In this document: one piece after another, positions 33,705 to 43,431 of the stretch
Position numbering within the stretch: position 1 is the stretch's first letter
Layout: every line of letters begins with the position of its first letter
Assembly: GCF_009208555.1 (NCBI RefSeq)
Contig: NZ_WFLI01000023.1
Span: 1-64,000 of the forward strand
Reading direction: 5' to 3'
Origin: Janthinobacterium violaceinigrum
GTDB taxonomy: Bacteria > Pseudomonadota > Gammaproteobacteria > Burkholderiales > Burkholderiaceae_D
DNA length: 64,000 bases
The notes under the pieces: generated by a model
Database searches by the model: none
What the model saw: only the letters and a program-made list of their open reading frames with translations
Told to the model about the DNA's origin: nothing
Made by a program: the position numbers and the translations under genes

Positions 33705-34909
33705 TCGGCTTGCTTACGCAGGAAGGCTGGAATGTCATACGTCTCCATGCCATTCTTCTCCATCGCGCGCACCTGCTCGGAAGCCGACTCGCGGCGCCAT
33801 ACTGCCGGCGCCTTCATGCCGTCGAAACCGGCTGCCGGCGTGGCCACGCCCACGGTCGTCGCCGCCGCCTGCGCGCCGCCCATCGCTGCCGATGGGGTCA
33901 ACGGGCTGTTGTGCGTACCGGTGCGCAGCACTTGCTGCGGTACCAGCTGGATGTTTTTCTTCGCACGGCCCAGGCCCGTGGCCACCACGGTAACGCGGAT
34001 ATCGTCGCCCATGGCGTCGTCGTAGGCAATGCCTTGCGCGATCGACGCGTCCGGTGCGGCAAATGCGCGCACGGCAGCCATGACTTCCTTGATCTCCTTG
34101 CCTTTCAGGCCGCGGCTGGCCGTGACGTTGACCAGCACGCCGCGCGCGCCGGACAGGTCGATGCCATCGAGCAGCGGCGACGCGACAGCCTGTTCGGCCG
34201 CGATGCGCGCGCGGTCGACGCCGGACGCCGTCGCCGTGCCCATCATGGCCTTGCCCTGCTCGCCCATGATGGTTTTCACGTCGTTGAAGTCGACGTTGAT
34301 ATGACCCGGCACGTTGATGATCTCGGCAATGCCGGCCACCGCGTTGTTGAGCACATCATCGGCATGCTGCATCCATTCCAGCATGCTTTCGTCTTCGTAG
34401 ATCTCTTCCAGTTTTTCATTGAGGATGATGATCAGCGAATCGACGTGCAGGGACAGCTGCTCCAGGCCTTCGTCGGCGATGTCCATGCACTTCTGGCCTT
34501 CGTACGAGAATGGCTTGGAAACCACGGCCACCGTCAGCGCGCCCAGTTCCTTGGCCACTTCGGCCACGATAGGAGCGGCGCCCGTGCCCGTGCCGCCGCC
34601 CATGCCGGCAGCGATGAAGACCATGTGCGCGCCGCGCAGCGAATCGGCGATGCGCGTGCGCGATTCTTCGGCCAGCTGGCGGCCGACGGCAGGCTTCATG
34701 CCAGCGCCCAGACCCGTATCGCCGATCTGGATGATGTTATGGGCCTTCGATGTCGACAGGGCTTGTGCGTCGGTGTTGGCGGCAATGAACTCCACACCCG
34801 ACATGCCTTTGTTGATCATGTGTTGGACTGCATTGCCACCCGCACCGCCGACGCCGACGACCTTGATGACGGTACCTAAAGCTGTGTTATCGACCATATC
34901 GAACTCCAT
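33701..34909 (-). CDS. ftsZ: Cell division GTPase FtsZ
   Basis: FtsZ polymerises into the Z-ring at midcell. The 402-residue protein has the tubulin signature GGGTGTGAAP (residues 104-113), the NTD-type VVGVGGAGGNAVQHM near 17, the T7 catalytic loop region (NVDFNDVKTIMGEQGKAMMG) near 205 and the C-terminal peptide YDIPAFLRKQAD, which binds FtsA and other partners. AGGAG lies six bases before the ATG at 34909. About 150 bases separate it from ftsA, AT-rich and likely to carry an internal promoter. Confidence 0.99.
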   Translation of the reverse strand: MEFDMVDNTALGTVIKVVGVGGAGGNAVQHMINKGMSGVEFIAANTDAQALSTSKAHNIIQIGDTGLGAGMKPAVGRQLAEESRTRIADSLRGAHMVFIAAGMGGGTGTGAAPIVAEVAKELGALTVAVVSKPFSYEGQKCMDIADEGLEQLSLHVDSLIIILNEKLEEIYEDESMLEWMQHADDVLNNAVAGIAEIINVPGHINVDFNDVKTIMGEQGKAMMGTATASGVDRARIAAEQAVASPLLDGIDLSGARGVLVNVTASRGLKGKEIKEVMAAVRAFAAPDASIAQGIAYDDAMGDDIRVTVVATGLGRAKKNIQLVPQQVLRTGTHNSPLTPSAAMGGAQAAATTVGVATPAAGFDGMKAPAVWRRESASEQVRAMEKNGMETYDIPAFLRKQAD

Positions 34910-35063
34910 GATGTGCTCCTATCAGATGCGGTTTCCAAGCGCCAGGCCTCATATTGGTAGGAGAACTGGAGATTGAAAACTGCGGTTAAATATAAAATAA
35001 AGTTATGTGTGTGTACCTGCGATGCTGCCAAAAAACCTGTACTGCCGGGCGTAAATCAGGCCC
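34910..35063 (-). other. ftsA-ftsZ spacer, AT-rich
   Basis: This 154-base gap is the longest inside the cluster. On the minus strand it contains TTTATTTTATATTTAACC near 34990, a plausible -10 region, but I find no convincing -35. An extra ftsZ promoter here would agree with what is known in other proteobacteria. Confidence 0.35.
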
Positions 35064-36296
35064 TTAAAAATTCCCTAAAAACCATTCCTTCATGCGCTGC
35101 CAGACTGCCTTCACCGAGCCGTCCTGACGCGTCACGATGTGGCCGCGCAGGTATTGCTTCTTCGCTTCCAGCAGCAGGCCCAATACCGTGGCATAGCGCG
35201 GACTGCGCACCACGTCGGCCAGCTGGCCCCGATACTCGGGCGTGCCCAGGCGCGCCGGTTTCAGGAAAATGTCTTCCGCCATTTCCACCATGCCGGGCAT
35301 GATGGAAGTGCCGCCCGTGAGCACGATGCCCGACGACAGCACGCCTTCGTAACCGGATTCGCGCACCACCTGGTGCACCATGGCGAACAGCTCCTCGACG
35401 CGCGGCTCGATCACTGCCGCCAGCGCCTGGCGCGACAGGTTGCGCGGGCCGCGGTCGCCCAGGCCCGGCACTTCCAGCGATTCGCCGGGATCAGCCAGGA
35501 CCTGCTTGGCCACGCCATAGCGGATCTTGATTTCTTCCGCTTCCGCGGTCGGGGTACGCAAGGCCATGGCGATGTCGTTGGTGATCTGGTCGCCGGCGAT
35601 GGGAATGACTGCCGTATGGCGGATCGCGCCATCGGAGAATACCGCCACATCGGTCGTGCCGCCGCCGATGTCGATCAGCACCACGCCCAGTTCCTTCTCG
35701 TCGGGCGTGAGCACCGCATCGGCGGACGCCATCGGCTGCAGGATCAGGTCCGACACTTCCAGGCCGCAGCGGCGCACGCACTTGACGATGTTCTGCACTG
35801 CCGACACGGCGCCGGTGACGATATGCACCTTCACCTCCAGGCGGATGCCGCTCATGCCGATCGGCTCGCGCACATCTTCCTGGCTGTCGACGATGAACTC
35901 CTGCGGCACCGTGTGCAGCAATTGCTGATCGGTCGGAATGTTAACCGCTTTTGCCGTCTCGATGACGCGCGCCACGTCGGTCGCCGTCACTTCCTTGTCC
36001 TTGATGGCCACCATGCCGCTGGAATTGAAGCTGCGGATATGGCTGCCCGCAATGCCCGCGTAGACATTGCGGATCTTGCAGTCGGCCATCAGCTCGGCCT
36101 CTTCCAGCGCGCGCTGGATGGACTCCACCGTGGCCTCGATATTGACCACCACGCCTTTTTTCAGGCCCTTCGATTCGTGCTGGCCCAGCCCGATCACTTC
36201 GTGGCGCCCGTCGGACATCACTTCGGCTACCACCGCCACCACTTTCGAGGTGCCGATGTCGAGGCCGACGATCAGGTTTTTCGCGTCTTTTGTCAT
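35064..36296 (-). CDS. ftsA: Cell division actin-like protein FtsA
   Basis: FtsA anchors FtsZ to the membrane and recruits later division proteins. The 410-residue protein has the actin-fold phosphate 1 motif VGLDIGTSKVVAVVAEV near residue 10, phosphate 2 LIDIGGGTTDVAVFSDG near 208 and the adenosine motif GIVLTGGTSIMPGM near 335. It ends in the amphipathic membrane helix VWQRMKEWFLGNF. The SHS2 (1C) domain lies about residues 85-165. It is preceded by ftsQ with a 45-base gap. Confidence 0.98.
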   Translation of the reverse strand: MTKDAKNLIVGLDIGTSKVVAVVAEVMSDGRHEVIGLGQHESKGLKKGVVVNIEATVESIQRALEEAELMADCKIRNVYAGIAGSHIRSFNSSGMVAIKDKEVTATDVARVIETAKAVNIPTDQQLLHTVPQEFIVDSQEDVREPIGMSGIRLEVKVHIVTGAVSAVQNIVKCVRRCGLEVSDLILQPMASADAVLTPDEKELGVVLIDIGGGTTDVAVFSDGAIRHTAVIPIAGDQITNDIAMALRTPTAEAEEIKIRYGVAKQVLADPGESLEVPGLGDRGPRNLSRQALAAVIEPRVEELFAMVHQVVRESGYEGVLSSGIVLTGGTSIMPGMVEMAEDIFLKPARLGTPEYRGQLADVVRSPRYATVLGLLLEAKKQYLRGHIVTRQDGSVKAVWQRMKEWFLGNF

Positions 36297-36341
36297 TTCT
36301 GTCGCCTAGTTTTTTGGGCTATTGTTAAATTGAGTATTAAG

Positions 36342-37160
36342 TTAAGTCGGTTTTTTAATCGGACTGCCATTTTTCTTCCTGATCGCTGCCGCGGGCCGTC
36401 CATCCTTGCCTTCGGCCGGTATCACCAGGCCTGCGGAGCTGAGCGCCAGGCCATTCTGGTAGCGCATATCGATCGTGTCGATATTCTCCAGCCGGCTCGC
36501 CAGCTGCGGATAAATACCCACCAGCCGGTCGACCCGCGCCTTCAGGGTCGTATGATTCTGCTCGCGTCCCAGCGCCACGCTCATGCCGTTGTTCAGTTTC
36601 ACGGTCCACGCATAGCGGCTCGACAGCGACAGCGATTCGGGCACCATTTTCAGGGGCGCGAACCACTTTTCCAGCTGCACATACGTGGCCAGTACTTCCT
36701 TCTCGCTGCCGTCGGGGCCAGCGAAGGCGGGCAATTCATGGTCATCCTCGGCTTCGGCCACATTCGCAGTGAACACATCGCCCTTGACCGACAGCAGGCG
36801 TCCATCCTCGCCCCACGTGCCCAGCGCCTCGTGTTCTTCCAGCGCCACGATCAGCTGGTTCGGCCACTCGCGCCGCACGCTGGCGCGGCGCACCCAGGGC
36901 ACGGATTCGAACACGCCACGCACGCTTTCCAGATTGGTCGTGAAGAAATTGCCCTTGATGCGGCCCAGGGTGCCGCTGCGCAGGGTCAGGTAATTCACGT
37001 GGCGCAGGCCCTTGTCGTCCGCGCTTTCCACCTTGATCGTGCGCAGGTCGAACATGGGACGCTGCGACACCCACCAGACGCCGGCGGCCACGCACACGAC
37101 CAGAACCGCGGCCAGCAAGCCGTTGGCAGTCGTATTGAGGCTTTTAGCGTCATGCCACAT
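36342..37160 (-). CDS. ftsQ: Cell division protein FtsQ
   Basis: This bitopic inner-membrane protein links cytoplasmic and periplasmic divisome proteins (FtsQ-FtsL-FtsB). The 272-residue chain has one membrane segment near residues 12-33 (NGLLAAVLVVCVAAGVWWV), then a POTRA domain (TIKVESADDKGLRHVNYLTL). A beta domain follows (VPWVRRASVRREWPNQLIVALEE near 88). The start lies one base after the ddlB stop, the standard order. Confidence 0.95.
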   Translation of the reverse strand: MWHDAKSLNTTANGLLAAVLVVCVAAGVWWVSQRPMFDLRTIKVESADDKGLRHVNYLTLRSGTLGRIKGNFFTTNLESVRGVFESVPWVRRASVRREWPNQLIVALEEHEALGTWGEDGRLLSVKGDVFTANVAEAEDDHELPAFAGPDGSEKEVLATYVQLEKWFAPLKMVPESLSLSSRYAWTVKLNNGMSVALGREQNHTTLKARVDRLVGIYPQLASRLENIDTIDMRYQNGLALSSAGLVIPAEGKDGRPAAAIRKKNGSPIKKPT

Positions 37161-37161
37161 A

Positions 37162-38130
37162 TCAGCGTTTTCCCTTGTGCATTTTCAGGCTTGCGCCGGC
37201 GACGATTTCCAGGCACAGGTCTTCATAGCTGGTGCCTTCCGCGCGCGCCGCCATCGGCACGAGCGAATGGCCCGTCATGCCCGGCGAGGTATTCACTTCC
37301 AGCAAAAACAGCTTGCTGTCGGCCGCGCGCATCAGTACATCGACGCGTCCCCAGCCTTCGCAGCCCAGGGCGCGGTAGGCAGCAAGGGCGATGCGTTCCA
37401 TCTCCGCGATGATCGCGCCATCGAGCTGCGGCGGGCAGAAATACTGCGTATCGTCCGTGAAGTACTTGTTCTGGTAATCGTAATTGCCTTGCGGCGCGAC
37501 GATTTCGATCGGCGGCAGCGCGCGCGCCGCGGCGCCCTTGCCCAGGATCGCGACGGTGAATTCGCGGCCCTTGATGAATTCCTCGGCCAGCACCGAATCA
37601 TCGAGGCCGGCGGCGATGTCGTATGCAGCCTGGAAGGCCGACGCTTCATTGACCGTCGTGATGCCGATGCTCGAGCCTTCATGCGGCGGCTTGACGATCA
37701 GCGGCAAGCCCAGTTCCGCGGCGACCTTGGCTAGGTCGGAGCTGTCGTCCAGCACCGCGTACTTGGGCGTCGGCAGCTGGTGCATCAGCCAGATCATCTT
37801 GGTGTAGACCTTGTCCATGCCCACCGAGCAGGCCATCACGCCGCTGCCCGTGTACGGAATGCCCAGCTGCTCCAGCGCGCCCTGCAGGCTGCCGTCTTCG
37901 CCGAAGCGGCCATGCAGCGCGATGAAGACGCGGTCAAATTGCTCGGCAGCCAATTCGGCCAGGCTGCGTTCGCCCGTATCGAAGCCATGCGCATCCACGC
38001 CATGGCTCTTCAATGCGGCCAGCACGCCGGCGCCGGACATCAGCGACACTTCGCGCTCGGCCGAGCGGCCGCCGAACAGGACGCCGACCTTGCCCAATTG
38101 TTTAACGTCGATAGCTGAAGCTTGGTTCAC
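37162..38130 (-). CDS. ddlB: D-alanine--D-alanine ligase B
   Basis: The ATP-grasp enzyme makes the D-Ala-D-Ala dipeptide for peptidoglycan. It is 322 residues, with the N-terminal GKVGVLFGGRSAEREVSLMSG, HGRFGEDGSLQGALEQLGIPYTG near 92 and KPPHEGSSIGITTV near 147. The metal-binding region is EVNTSPGMTGHSLVPMAAR near 288. It begins one base after murC on the same strand and is followed by ftsQ. Confidence 0.97.
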   Translation of the reverse strand: MNQASAIDVKQLGKVGVLFGGRSAEREVSLMSGAGVLAALKSHGVDAHGFDTGERSLAELAAEQFDRVFIALHGRFGEDGSLQGALEQLGIPYTGSGVMACSVGMDKVYTKMIWLMHQLPTPKYAVLDDSSDLAKVAAELGLPLIVKPPHEGSSIGITTVNEASAFQAAYDIAAGLDDSVLAEEFIKGREFTVAILGKGAAARALPPIEIVAPQGNYDYQNKYFTDDTQYFCPPQLDGAIIAEMERIALAAYRALGCEGWGRVDVLMRAADSKLFLLEVNTSPGMTGHSLVPMAARAEGTSYEDLCLEIVAGASLKMHKGKR

Positions 38131-38131
38131 G

Positions 38132-39535
38132 TCAGGCCTTTACAGTGTGAGGTTGATACGTTGTCAGTTGATTCGGGATGCCGCTGATCGAGCCGGCTCC
38201 CATGGTCAGCACGACGTCGCCGTCGCGCGCCACGCTCATGATGGTGTCGGCCATGTCCGTCATGGACTCGACGAAAATCGGTTCGATCTTGCCGCGTGCG
38301 CGCAGCGCATGCGCCAGTGCGCGGCCGTCGGCGGCGACGATAGGCGCTTCGCCCGCCGCATACACTTCGGACAGCAGCAACACGTCGGGCGCGCCCAGCA
38401 CCTTGACGAAATCCTCGAACAGGTCGCGCGTGCGGCTGTAGCGGTGCGGCTGGAACGCCAGCACCAGGCGGCGGCCAGGATAGGCGGCGCGCGCGGCGGC
38501 CAGCGTCACTTCCGTTTCCACCGGATGGTGGCCAAAATCGTCTACCAGCGCAAAGGTGCCGCCGTTCGGCAGCGCCACTTCGCCGTAGCGCGTAAAGCGC
38601 CGGCCCACGCCGGAGAACTCGGCCAGGCCTTGCTGCGTGGCGCTGTCGGCGATGCCGATTTCGCGCGCGATGGCAATCGCCGAGCAGGCATTCTGCACAT
38701 TGTGCATGCCGGGCTGGTTCAGCACCACGTCCAGGTCGGGATAGCCTTCCTGCAGTACGGTGAAATGCATTTCCAGGCCCACGGCGCGCGCGTTGACGGC
38801 GCGCACTTGCGCGTCTTCCGCGAAACCGTAGGTGGTGACGGGCTTGGTGACGGCCGGGATGATGGCGCGCACGTGCGGATCGTCGATGCACAGCATGGCG
38901 CGGCCATAGAACGGCAGGCGGTGCGTGAACTGCACGAAAGCCTGCTTGAGCTTTTCGAAGTCGTGTTCGTAGGTGTCCATGTGATCGGCGTCGATGTTCG
39001 TGATCACTTCAATCATCGGCGTCAGGTTCAGGAACGAGGCGTCCGACTCATCGGCTTCGGCCACCAGGTAGTCGCCCGAACCCAGCTTGGCGTTCGCGCC
39101 GGCACTGGTCAGGCGGCCGCCGATGACGAAGGTGGGATCGAGGCCGCCCTGCGCCAGCACGGAAGCGACCAGGCTGGTCGTCGTCGTCTTGCCATGCGTG
39201 CCCGCAATCGCGATACCGCGTTTCAAGCGCATCAATTCACCGAGCATCACGGCGCGCGGCACCAGCGGAATCTTGCGCGCACGGGCAGCGGCCACTTCCG
39301 GATTATCCTGCGGGACGGCGCCCGACGTCACCACCGCATCGGCGTCGCCGATATTTTCCGCCGCGTGACCGAGCATGACGGTCGCGCCCAGGCTCGCCAG
39401 GCGCTGCGTCGCCGCATTGCTGCCCAGGTCGGAGCCCGACACCTTGTAGCCCAGGTTGACCAGCACTTCGGCGATGCCGCTCATGCCGCTGCCGCCAATG
39501 CCGACAAAGTGGATATTGTTTACTTTATGCTTCAC
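38132..39535 (-). CDS. murC: UDP-N-acetylmuramate--L-alanine ligase
   Basis: MurC adds the first amino acid (L-Ala) to UDP-MurNAc. The 467-residue protein starts with a GTG (KHKVNNIHFVGIGGSGMSGIAE), chosen because AGG lies about eight bases before it and it fits other betaproteobacterial MurC starts; the open frame to 39583 adds 16 unsupported residues. It has the ATP-binding IAGTHGKTTTTSLVAS near 110, the metal-binding EADESDASFLNL near 168 and the C-terminal VDDFGHHPVE near 344. Confidence 0.96.
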   Translation of the reverse strand: MKHKVNNIHFVGIGGSGMSGIAEVLVNLGYKVSGSDLGSNAATQRLASLGATVMLGHAAENIGDADAVVTSGAVPQDNPEVAAARARKIPLVPRAVMLGELMRLKRGIAIAGTHGKTTTTSLVASVLAQGGLDPTFVIGGRLTSAGANAKLGSGDYLVAEADESDASFLNLTPMIEVITNIDADHMDTYEHDFEKLKQAFVQFTHRLPFYGRAMLCIDDPHVRAIIPAVTKPVTTYGFAEDAQVRAVNARAVGLEMHFTVLQEGYPDLDVVLNQPGMHNVQNACSAIAIAREIGIADSATQQGLAEFSGVGRRFTRYGEVALPNGGTFALVDDFGHHPVETEVTLAAARAAYPGRRLVLAFQPHRYSRTRDLFEDFVKVLGAPDVLLLSEVYAAGEAPIVAADGRALAHALRARGKIEPIFVESMTDMADTIMSVARDGDVVLTMGAGSISGIPNQLTTYQPHTVKA

Positions 39536-39545
39536 AGAGCTAACC

Positions 39546-40640
39546 TCATGCCAGTTTTTCCAATACGTGTGCGATCGCCTCATTGGCGTCGCGCTTGCCT
39601 GCTGCCAGTGCCGCTTGCGCCATCTGCTGGCAAGTGTCGCGGCTCAGCGACGCCAGCAGCGCGCTCAGCGACGCCGCACTCATTTCCGTCTGCGGCAAAT
39701 GAATCGCCGCACCTTGTTTTGCCATCCATTGCGCGTTGTCGCGCTGGTGGCTGGTGGTCGACGCCACCAGCGGCACGAGCACGCTGGCCACGCCGGCCGC
39801 CGTCAATTCCGACAGGGTGATGGCGCCAGCGCGGCAGATCACCAGGTCGGCCTCGGTATACGCCCTGGCCATGTCGTCGATGAAGTCGACCACATTGGCC
39901 TGCACGCCCGCCTGCGCATACGCGGCATGCAGGGCGTCGATATTCTTCTTGCCCGACTGGTGCGTCACCAGCGGACGTTCGCCCTCGGGCATCAGGGCCA
40001 GCGCGGCAGGCAGGCTGTCGTTCAGCGCTTTCGCGCCCAGGCTGCCGCCCACCACCAGGATGCGCAGCGGGCCGCTGCGGCCCGCGAAACGCGCGGCCGG
40101 CGGCGCCATGGCGAGGATTCCCGCGCGCACGGGATTGCCCGTGACGACGGCCTTGCCGGCCGCGCTGCCGAAATCGGCGGGAAAGCCGAAGCATACTTGC
40201 TGCGCCAGCGGCACCAGCGTCTTGTTCGACAACAGCAGCGCTGCGTCGGCATTGACCAGCACCAGCGGCACGCCCTTCAGGCGCGCCATCAGGCCGCCCG
40301 GCACGGTGACGTAGCCGCCCATGCCCATCACCACGTCCGGCTTGCGGCTGGCGATGAAACGGCGGATGGCAAAGAAGCTGGCCAGCATCTTGAAGCCGCC
40401 CTTGACCGTGTGCGCCAGGCCCTTGCCGCGCATGCCCGAGAACGCGATGGCATCCATGGGAATACCGCTTTTCGGCACCAGGTCCTGCTCCATGCCGTGG
40501 GTCGTGCCCAGCCAGCTCACTTCCCAGCCGCGCGCGCGCATGGTCTGCGCAATCGCCAGGCCCGGGAAAATATGGCCGCCGGTGCCGGCCGCCATGATCA
40601 TCAGTCTTTTCGTCGTTTTCAAGTTCGTCACGTTGTTCAT
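39546..40640 (-). CDS. murG: MurG, undecaprenyl-PP-MurNAc-pentapeptide GlcNAc transferase
   Basis: This peripheral membrane enzyme converts lipid I to lipid II by adding GlcNAc. The 364-residue GT28 protein has the N-terminal glycine loop MAAGTGGHIFPGLAIAQ near 16, MGGYVTVPGGLMAR near 107 and the UDP-GlcNAc-binding region LVVGGSLGAKALNDSLPAAL near 195. ICRAGAITLSELTAAGVAS lies near 272. It overlaps ftsW by 4 bases. Confidence 0.97.
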   Translation of the reverse strand: MNNVTNLKTTKRLMIMAAGTGGHIFPGLAIAQTMRARGWEVSWLGTTHGMEQDLVPKSGIPMDAIAFSGMRGKGLAHTVKGGFKMLASFFAIRRFIASRKPDVVMGMGGYVTVPGGLMARLKGVPLVLVNADAALLLSNKTLVPLAQQVCFGFPADFGSAAGKAVVTGNPVRAGILAMAPPAARFAGRSGPLRILVVGGSLGAKALNDSLPAALALMPEGERPLVTHQSGKKNIDALHAAYAQAGVQANVVDFIDDMARAYTEADLVICRAGAITLSELTAAGVASVLVPLVASTTSHQRDNAQWMAKQGAAIHLPQTEMSAASLSALLASLSRDTCQQMAQAALAAGKRDANEAIAHVLEKLA

Positions 40641-41848
40641 AGCCGGCCTCCCCGCATCAGGATCCGGTTTTCGTAATCGATGCGCAGCAGGATCGCCAGG
40701 CCGATACAGTTAATCAGTACGCCCGTGCCGCCATAGCTCATCAAGGGCAAGGTCAGCCCCTTGGTCGGCAGCAGGCCCAGGTTCACGCCCATGTTGATGA
40801 AGGTCTGCACGCCGATCCAGATGGCGATGCCTTTCGCCGTCAGGCCGGCAAAGGTCTGGTCGATGGCGATTGCCTGGCGGCCGATGTCGAACGCGCGCTT
40901 GATAATCCAGTAAAACATGCCGATCACGATCAGCACGCCCACCAGGCCCAGTTCCTCGCCGATCACGGCCAGCAGGAAGTCCGTATGCGCTTCGGGCAGG
41001 TAGTGCAGCTTTTCCACGCTGCCGCCCAGTCCCACGCCAAACAGTTCGCCCCGTCCGAAGGCGATCAGCGAGTGCGTCAGCTGGTAGGCCTTGTTCAGCG
41101 CATTGTCTTCCTGCCACGGGTCGAGATACGCAAAAAACCGCTCGCGGCGGAATTTCGACAAGGCGATGATGGTGACGAAGATTGCCGTCAGCATGGCGCC
41201 GATGCCGCCGAACCAGATGGCGTTGACGCCGCCCAGGAACAGGATGCCCATGGCGATGCAGACGATCACGCCGAAGGCGCCCAGGTCGGGCTCCATCAGC
41301 AGCAGCAGACCGACGAAACTGACGGCCAGCGCCATCGGCATGAAGCCCTTGGTCAGCTTGTGCATGTATTCCTGCTTGCGCACCGTGTAGTCGGCCGCGT
41401 ACAGCACCATCACCACCTTCATCAGCTCGGACGGCTGCGGACGCAGGCCCGGCAAGTTCAGCCAGCGGCGCCCGCCGTTGACCGACACGCCCAGGCCCGG
41501 GATCAGGACCATCACCAGCAGCACCAGGGTGCCGATGAACAGCCACGGCGCGATCTTTTGCCAGGTGGCGATGCGGATGCGGAATACCATGGCGGCGACG
41601 ACGATCGACACGCCGATGAACAGCGCCTGGCGCACGACGAAATAATTGTTCGTGTAGGCGGCAAACTTGCGCGCATCGGACAGCGAAATCGACGCCGAAT
41701 ACACCATCACCATGCCCAGCAACATCAGCAGCAGGACGACCCACACCAGCGGCTTGTCGTAGTCCATCATCTTCGATTGCCGCGCGCGGCTATCCAGCGG
41801 CTTGGCAGCCGAGCCGGAACCAAAGCTGAAGGGCAGCTGGAAGGCCAT
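40637..41848 (-). CDS. ftsW: Lipid II polymerase FtsW (SEDS)
   Basis: The SEDS glycosyltransferase polymerises septal glycan with FtsI. The 403-residue membrane protein has about ten helices. It has the SEDS stretches NGGRRWLNLPGLRPQPSELMK near 135 (with the catalytic arginine region), LLMEPDLGAFGVIVCIAMG near 185 with the conserved acidic residue, and LPEAHTDFLLAVIGEELG near 290. The ATG at 41848 overlaps the murD stop (ATGA); the longer frame to 41947 overlaps murD. MurG follows. Confidence 0.97.
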   Translation of the reverse strand: MAFQLPFSFGSGSAAKPLDSRARQSKMMDYDKPLVWVVLLLMLLGMVMVYSASISLSDARKFAAYTNNYFVVRQALFIGVSIVVAAMVFRIRIATWQKIAPWLFIGTLVLLVMVLIPGLGVSVNGGRRWLNLPGLRPQPSELMKVVMVLYAADYTVRKQEYMHKLTKGFMPMALAVSFVGLLLLMEPDLGAFGVIVCIAMGILFLGGVNAIWFGGIGAMLTAIFVTIIALSKFRRERFFAYLDPWQEDNALNKAYQLTHSLIAFGRGELFGVGLGGSVEKLHYLPEAHTDFLLAVIGEELGLVGVLIVIGMFYWIIKRAFDIGRQAIAIDQTFAGLTAKGIAIWIGVQTFINMGVNLGLLPTKGLTLPLMSYGGTGVLINCIGLAILLRIDYENRILMRGGRL

Positions 41849-43431
41849 CAGATATCCTGTCCGTTTTCCAGGGCGATGTCGCGCACGGCGTCGACAAACA
41901 CCTGCGCGCGGTGCGCATAGTTCTTGAACATGTCCAGGCTGGCGCACGCAGGCGACAGCAGCACGGCATCGCCGGCCAGCGCCAGGCTGCTGGCGCGCTT
42001 GACCGCCTCCGGCAAGGTGGCGCAGTCGATGAGGTCCACGCCAGCCGGTTCCAGGGCCGCGCGCAGCGCAGGCGCGTCGCGGCCGATCAGCACCACGGCG
42101 CGCACGTAGCGCGACACGGGTTCGGCCAGCGGCGAGAAATCCTGCCCCTTGCCGTCGCCGCCGGCGATCAGCACCAGGCGCTGCTCCGCGCCGCCAAACG
42201 CCTTGCCCAGGCCGAACAGGGCCGCCACCGTGGCGCCCACATTCGTGCCCTTGCTGTCGTCGTAGTATTCGACGTCATTGACGGCCGTGATCAGTTCCAC
42301 GCGGTGCGGCTCGCCCTGGTATTCGCGCAAGCCGTGCAGCAGCGGCGCGAACGGCAGGCCGATGGCGCGGCACAGGGCCAGCGCGGCCAGCGCATTCGCG
42401 GCATTGTGCTGGCCGCGGATCTTCAGCGCATCGGCCGGCATCAGTTTCTTTGCCATCGTCGGCACCGGTTCCGGTGCCGGATCGTTCTTCTTGCGCTTCT
42501 TCTCGATCACTTCTTCGCTGGGCACGGCTTGCGCCAGCCAGAAGATGCCGCGCTCGTTGACCAGGCCAAAGCTGTCGGCTTCCGCCGGTTCGCCCGTGCC
42601 GAAGGTGATGGTTTCCGCCAGCGGATCGGCCATGTGCATGACCAAGGCATCGTCGCGGTTCAATATGCGCACGGTCTCGGCGCCGAAGATGCGCGCCTTG
42701 TCGGCGGCGTAGGCGGCCATGTCGCCATGCCAGTCCAGGTGGTCCTGCGACAGGTTCAGCACCGTGGCCGCATCGGCCTGCAGGCTGAACGTCGTGTGCA
42801 GCTGAAAGCTGGACAGTTCCAATATCCACGCCTGCGGCAGGCTGCTGGCCACGGCTTCGGCGGGTTCCGCCGCTTCGCCGCCGTCTTCCGCGGCGGCCGG
42901 CGCCGGTGCCGGGGCAGTAACCGGCTCCGCATCGAGCACTTCGCGCAGCACGTCCAGCGCGGCAGGGCTGATATTGCCGGCCACGCGCGTGGCCAGGCCC
43001 GCGCGTTCGCACAGCAGGCCGACCAGGCTGGTGACGGTCGTCTTGCCGTTGGTGCCCGTGATGGCGATGACTTTCGGCGCATAGCCGCGTTCCGTCTTGA
43101 GGAAGGCCAGCGCCTGCGCGAAAAGTTCGATCTCGCCCCACACGGGGATATTCTTTTCCTGTGCGGCCGGCGCAATGTGCGCCAGTTCGCGGCCCGGCGC
43201 CAGGCCGGGGCTGACGGCGACGAAATCGACGCCGTCGAGCAGTTCGGCCGTGAAGGCGCCGGCGATGAATTGCGCTTGCGGCACGGCGGCCTGCAGCGCG
43301 GACAGGCGCTCCGGGGTTTCCCTTGTGTCGGCAACGCGCACGGAAGCACCGCAGCGTGCCAGCCACAGGGCCATGGCCAGGCCCGACTCCCCGAGGCCCA
43401 GTACCAGTGCGGTTTTAGCGTCGTACATCAT
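41848..43431 (-). CDS. murD: UDP-N-acetylmuramoyl-L-alanine--D-glutamate ligase, with two extra loops
   Basis: MurD adds D-glutamate to UDP-MurNAc-L-Ala. The protein is 527 residues, about 90 more than E. coli MurD (438). The core is normal: VLGLGESGLAMALWL near 10, VIAITGTNGKTTVTSLVG near 121, ELSSFQLHTTFSL near 205, LNLSQDHLDWHGD near 225 and GQHNAANALAALALC near 340. The additional length is in two low-complexity loops, an Ala/Pro/Glu stretch around 168-198 and a charged stretch around 303-331. Overlaps mraY by one base. Confidence 0.95.
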   Translation of the reverse strand: MMYDAKTALVLGLGESGLAMALWLARCGASVRVADTRETPERLSALQAAVPQAQFIAGAFTAELLDGVDFVAVSPGLAPGRELAHIAPAAQEKNIPVWGEIELFAQALAFLKTERGYAPKVIAITGTNGKTTVTSLVGLLCERAGLATRVAGNISPAALDVLREVLDAEPVTAPAPAPAAAEDGGEAAEPAEAVASSLPQAWILELSSFQLHTTFSLQADAATVLNLSQDHLDWHGDMAAYAADKARIFGAETVRILNRDDALVMHMADPLAETITFGTGEPAEADSFGLVNERGIFWLAQAVPSEEVIEKKRKKNDPAPEPVPTMAKKLMPADALKIRGQHNAANALAALALCRAIGLPFAPLLHGLREYQGEPHRVELITAVNDVEYYDDSKGTNVGATVAALFGLGKAFGGAEQRLVLIAGGDGKGQDFSPLAEPVSRYVRAVVLIGRDAPALRAALEPAGVDLIDCATLPEAVKRASSLALAGDAVLLSPACASLDMFKNYAHRAQVFVDAVRDIALENGQDI

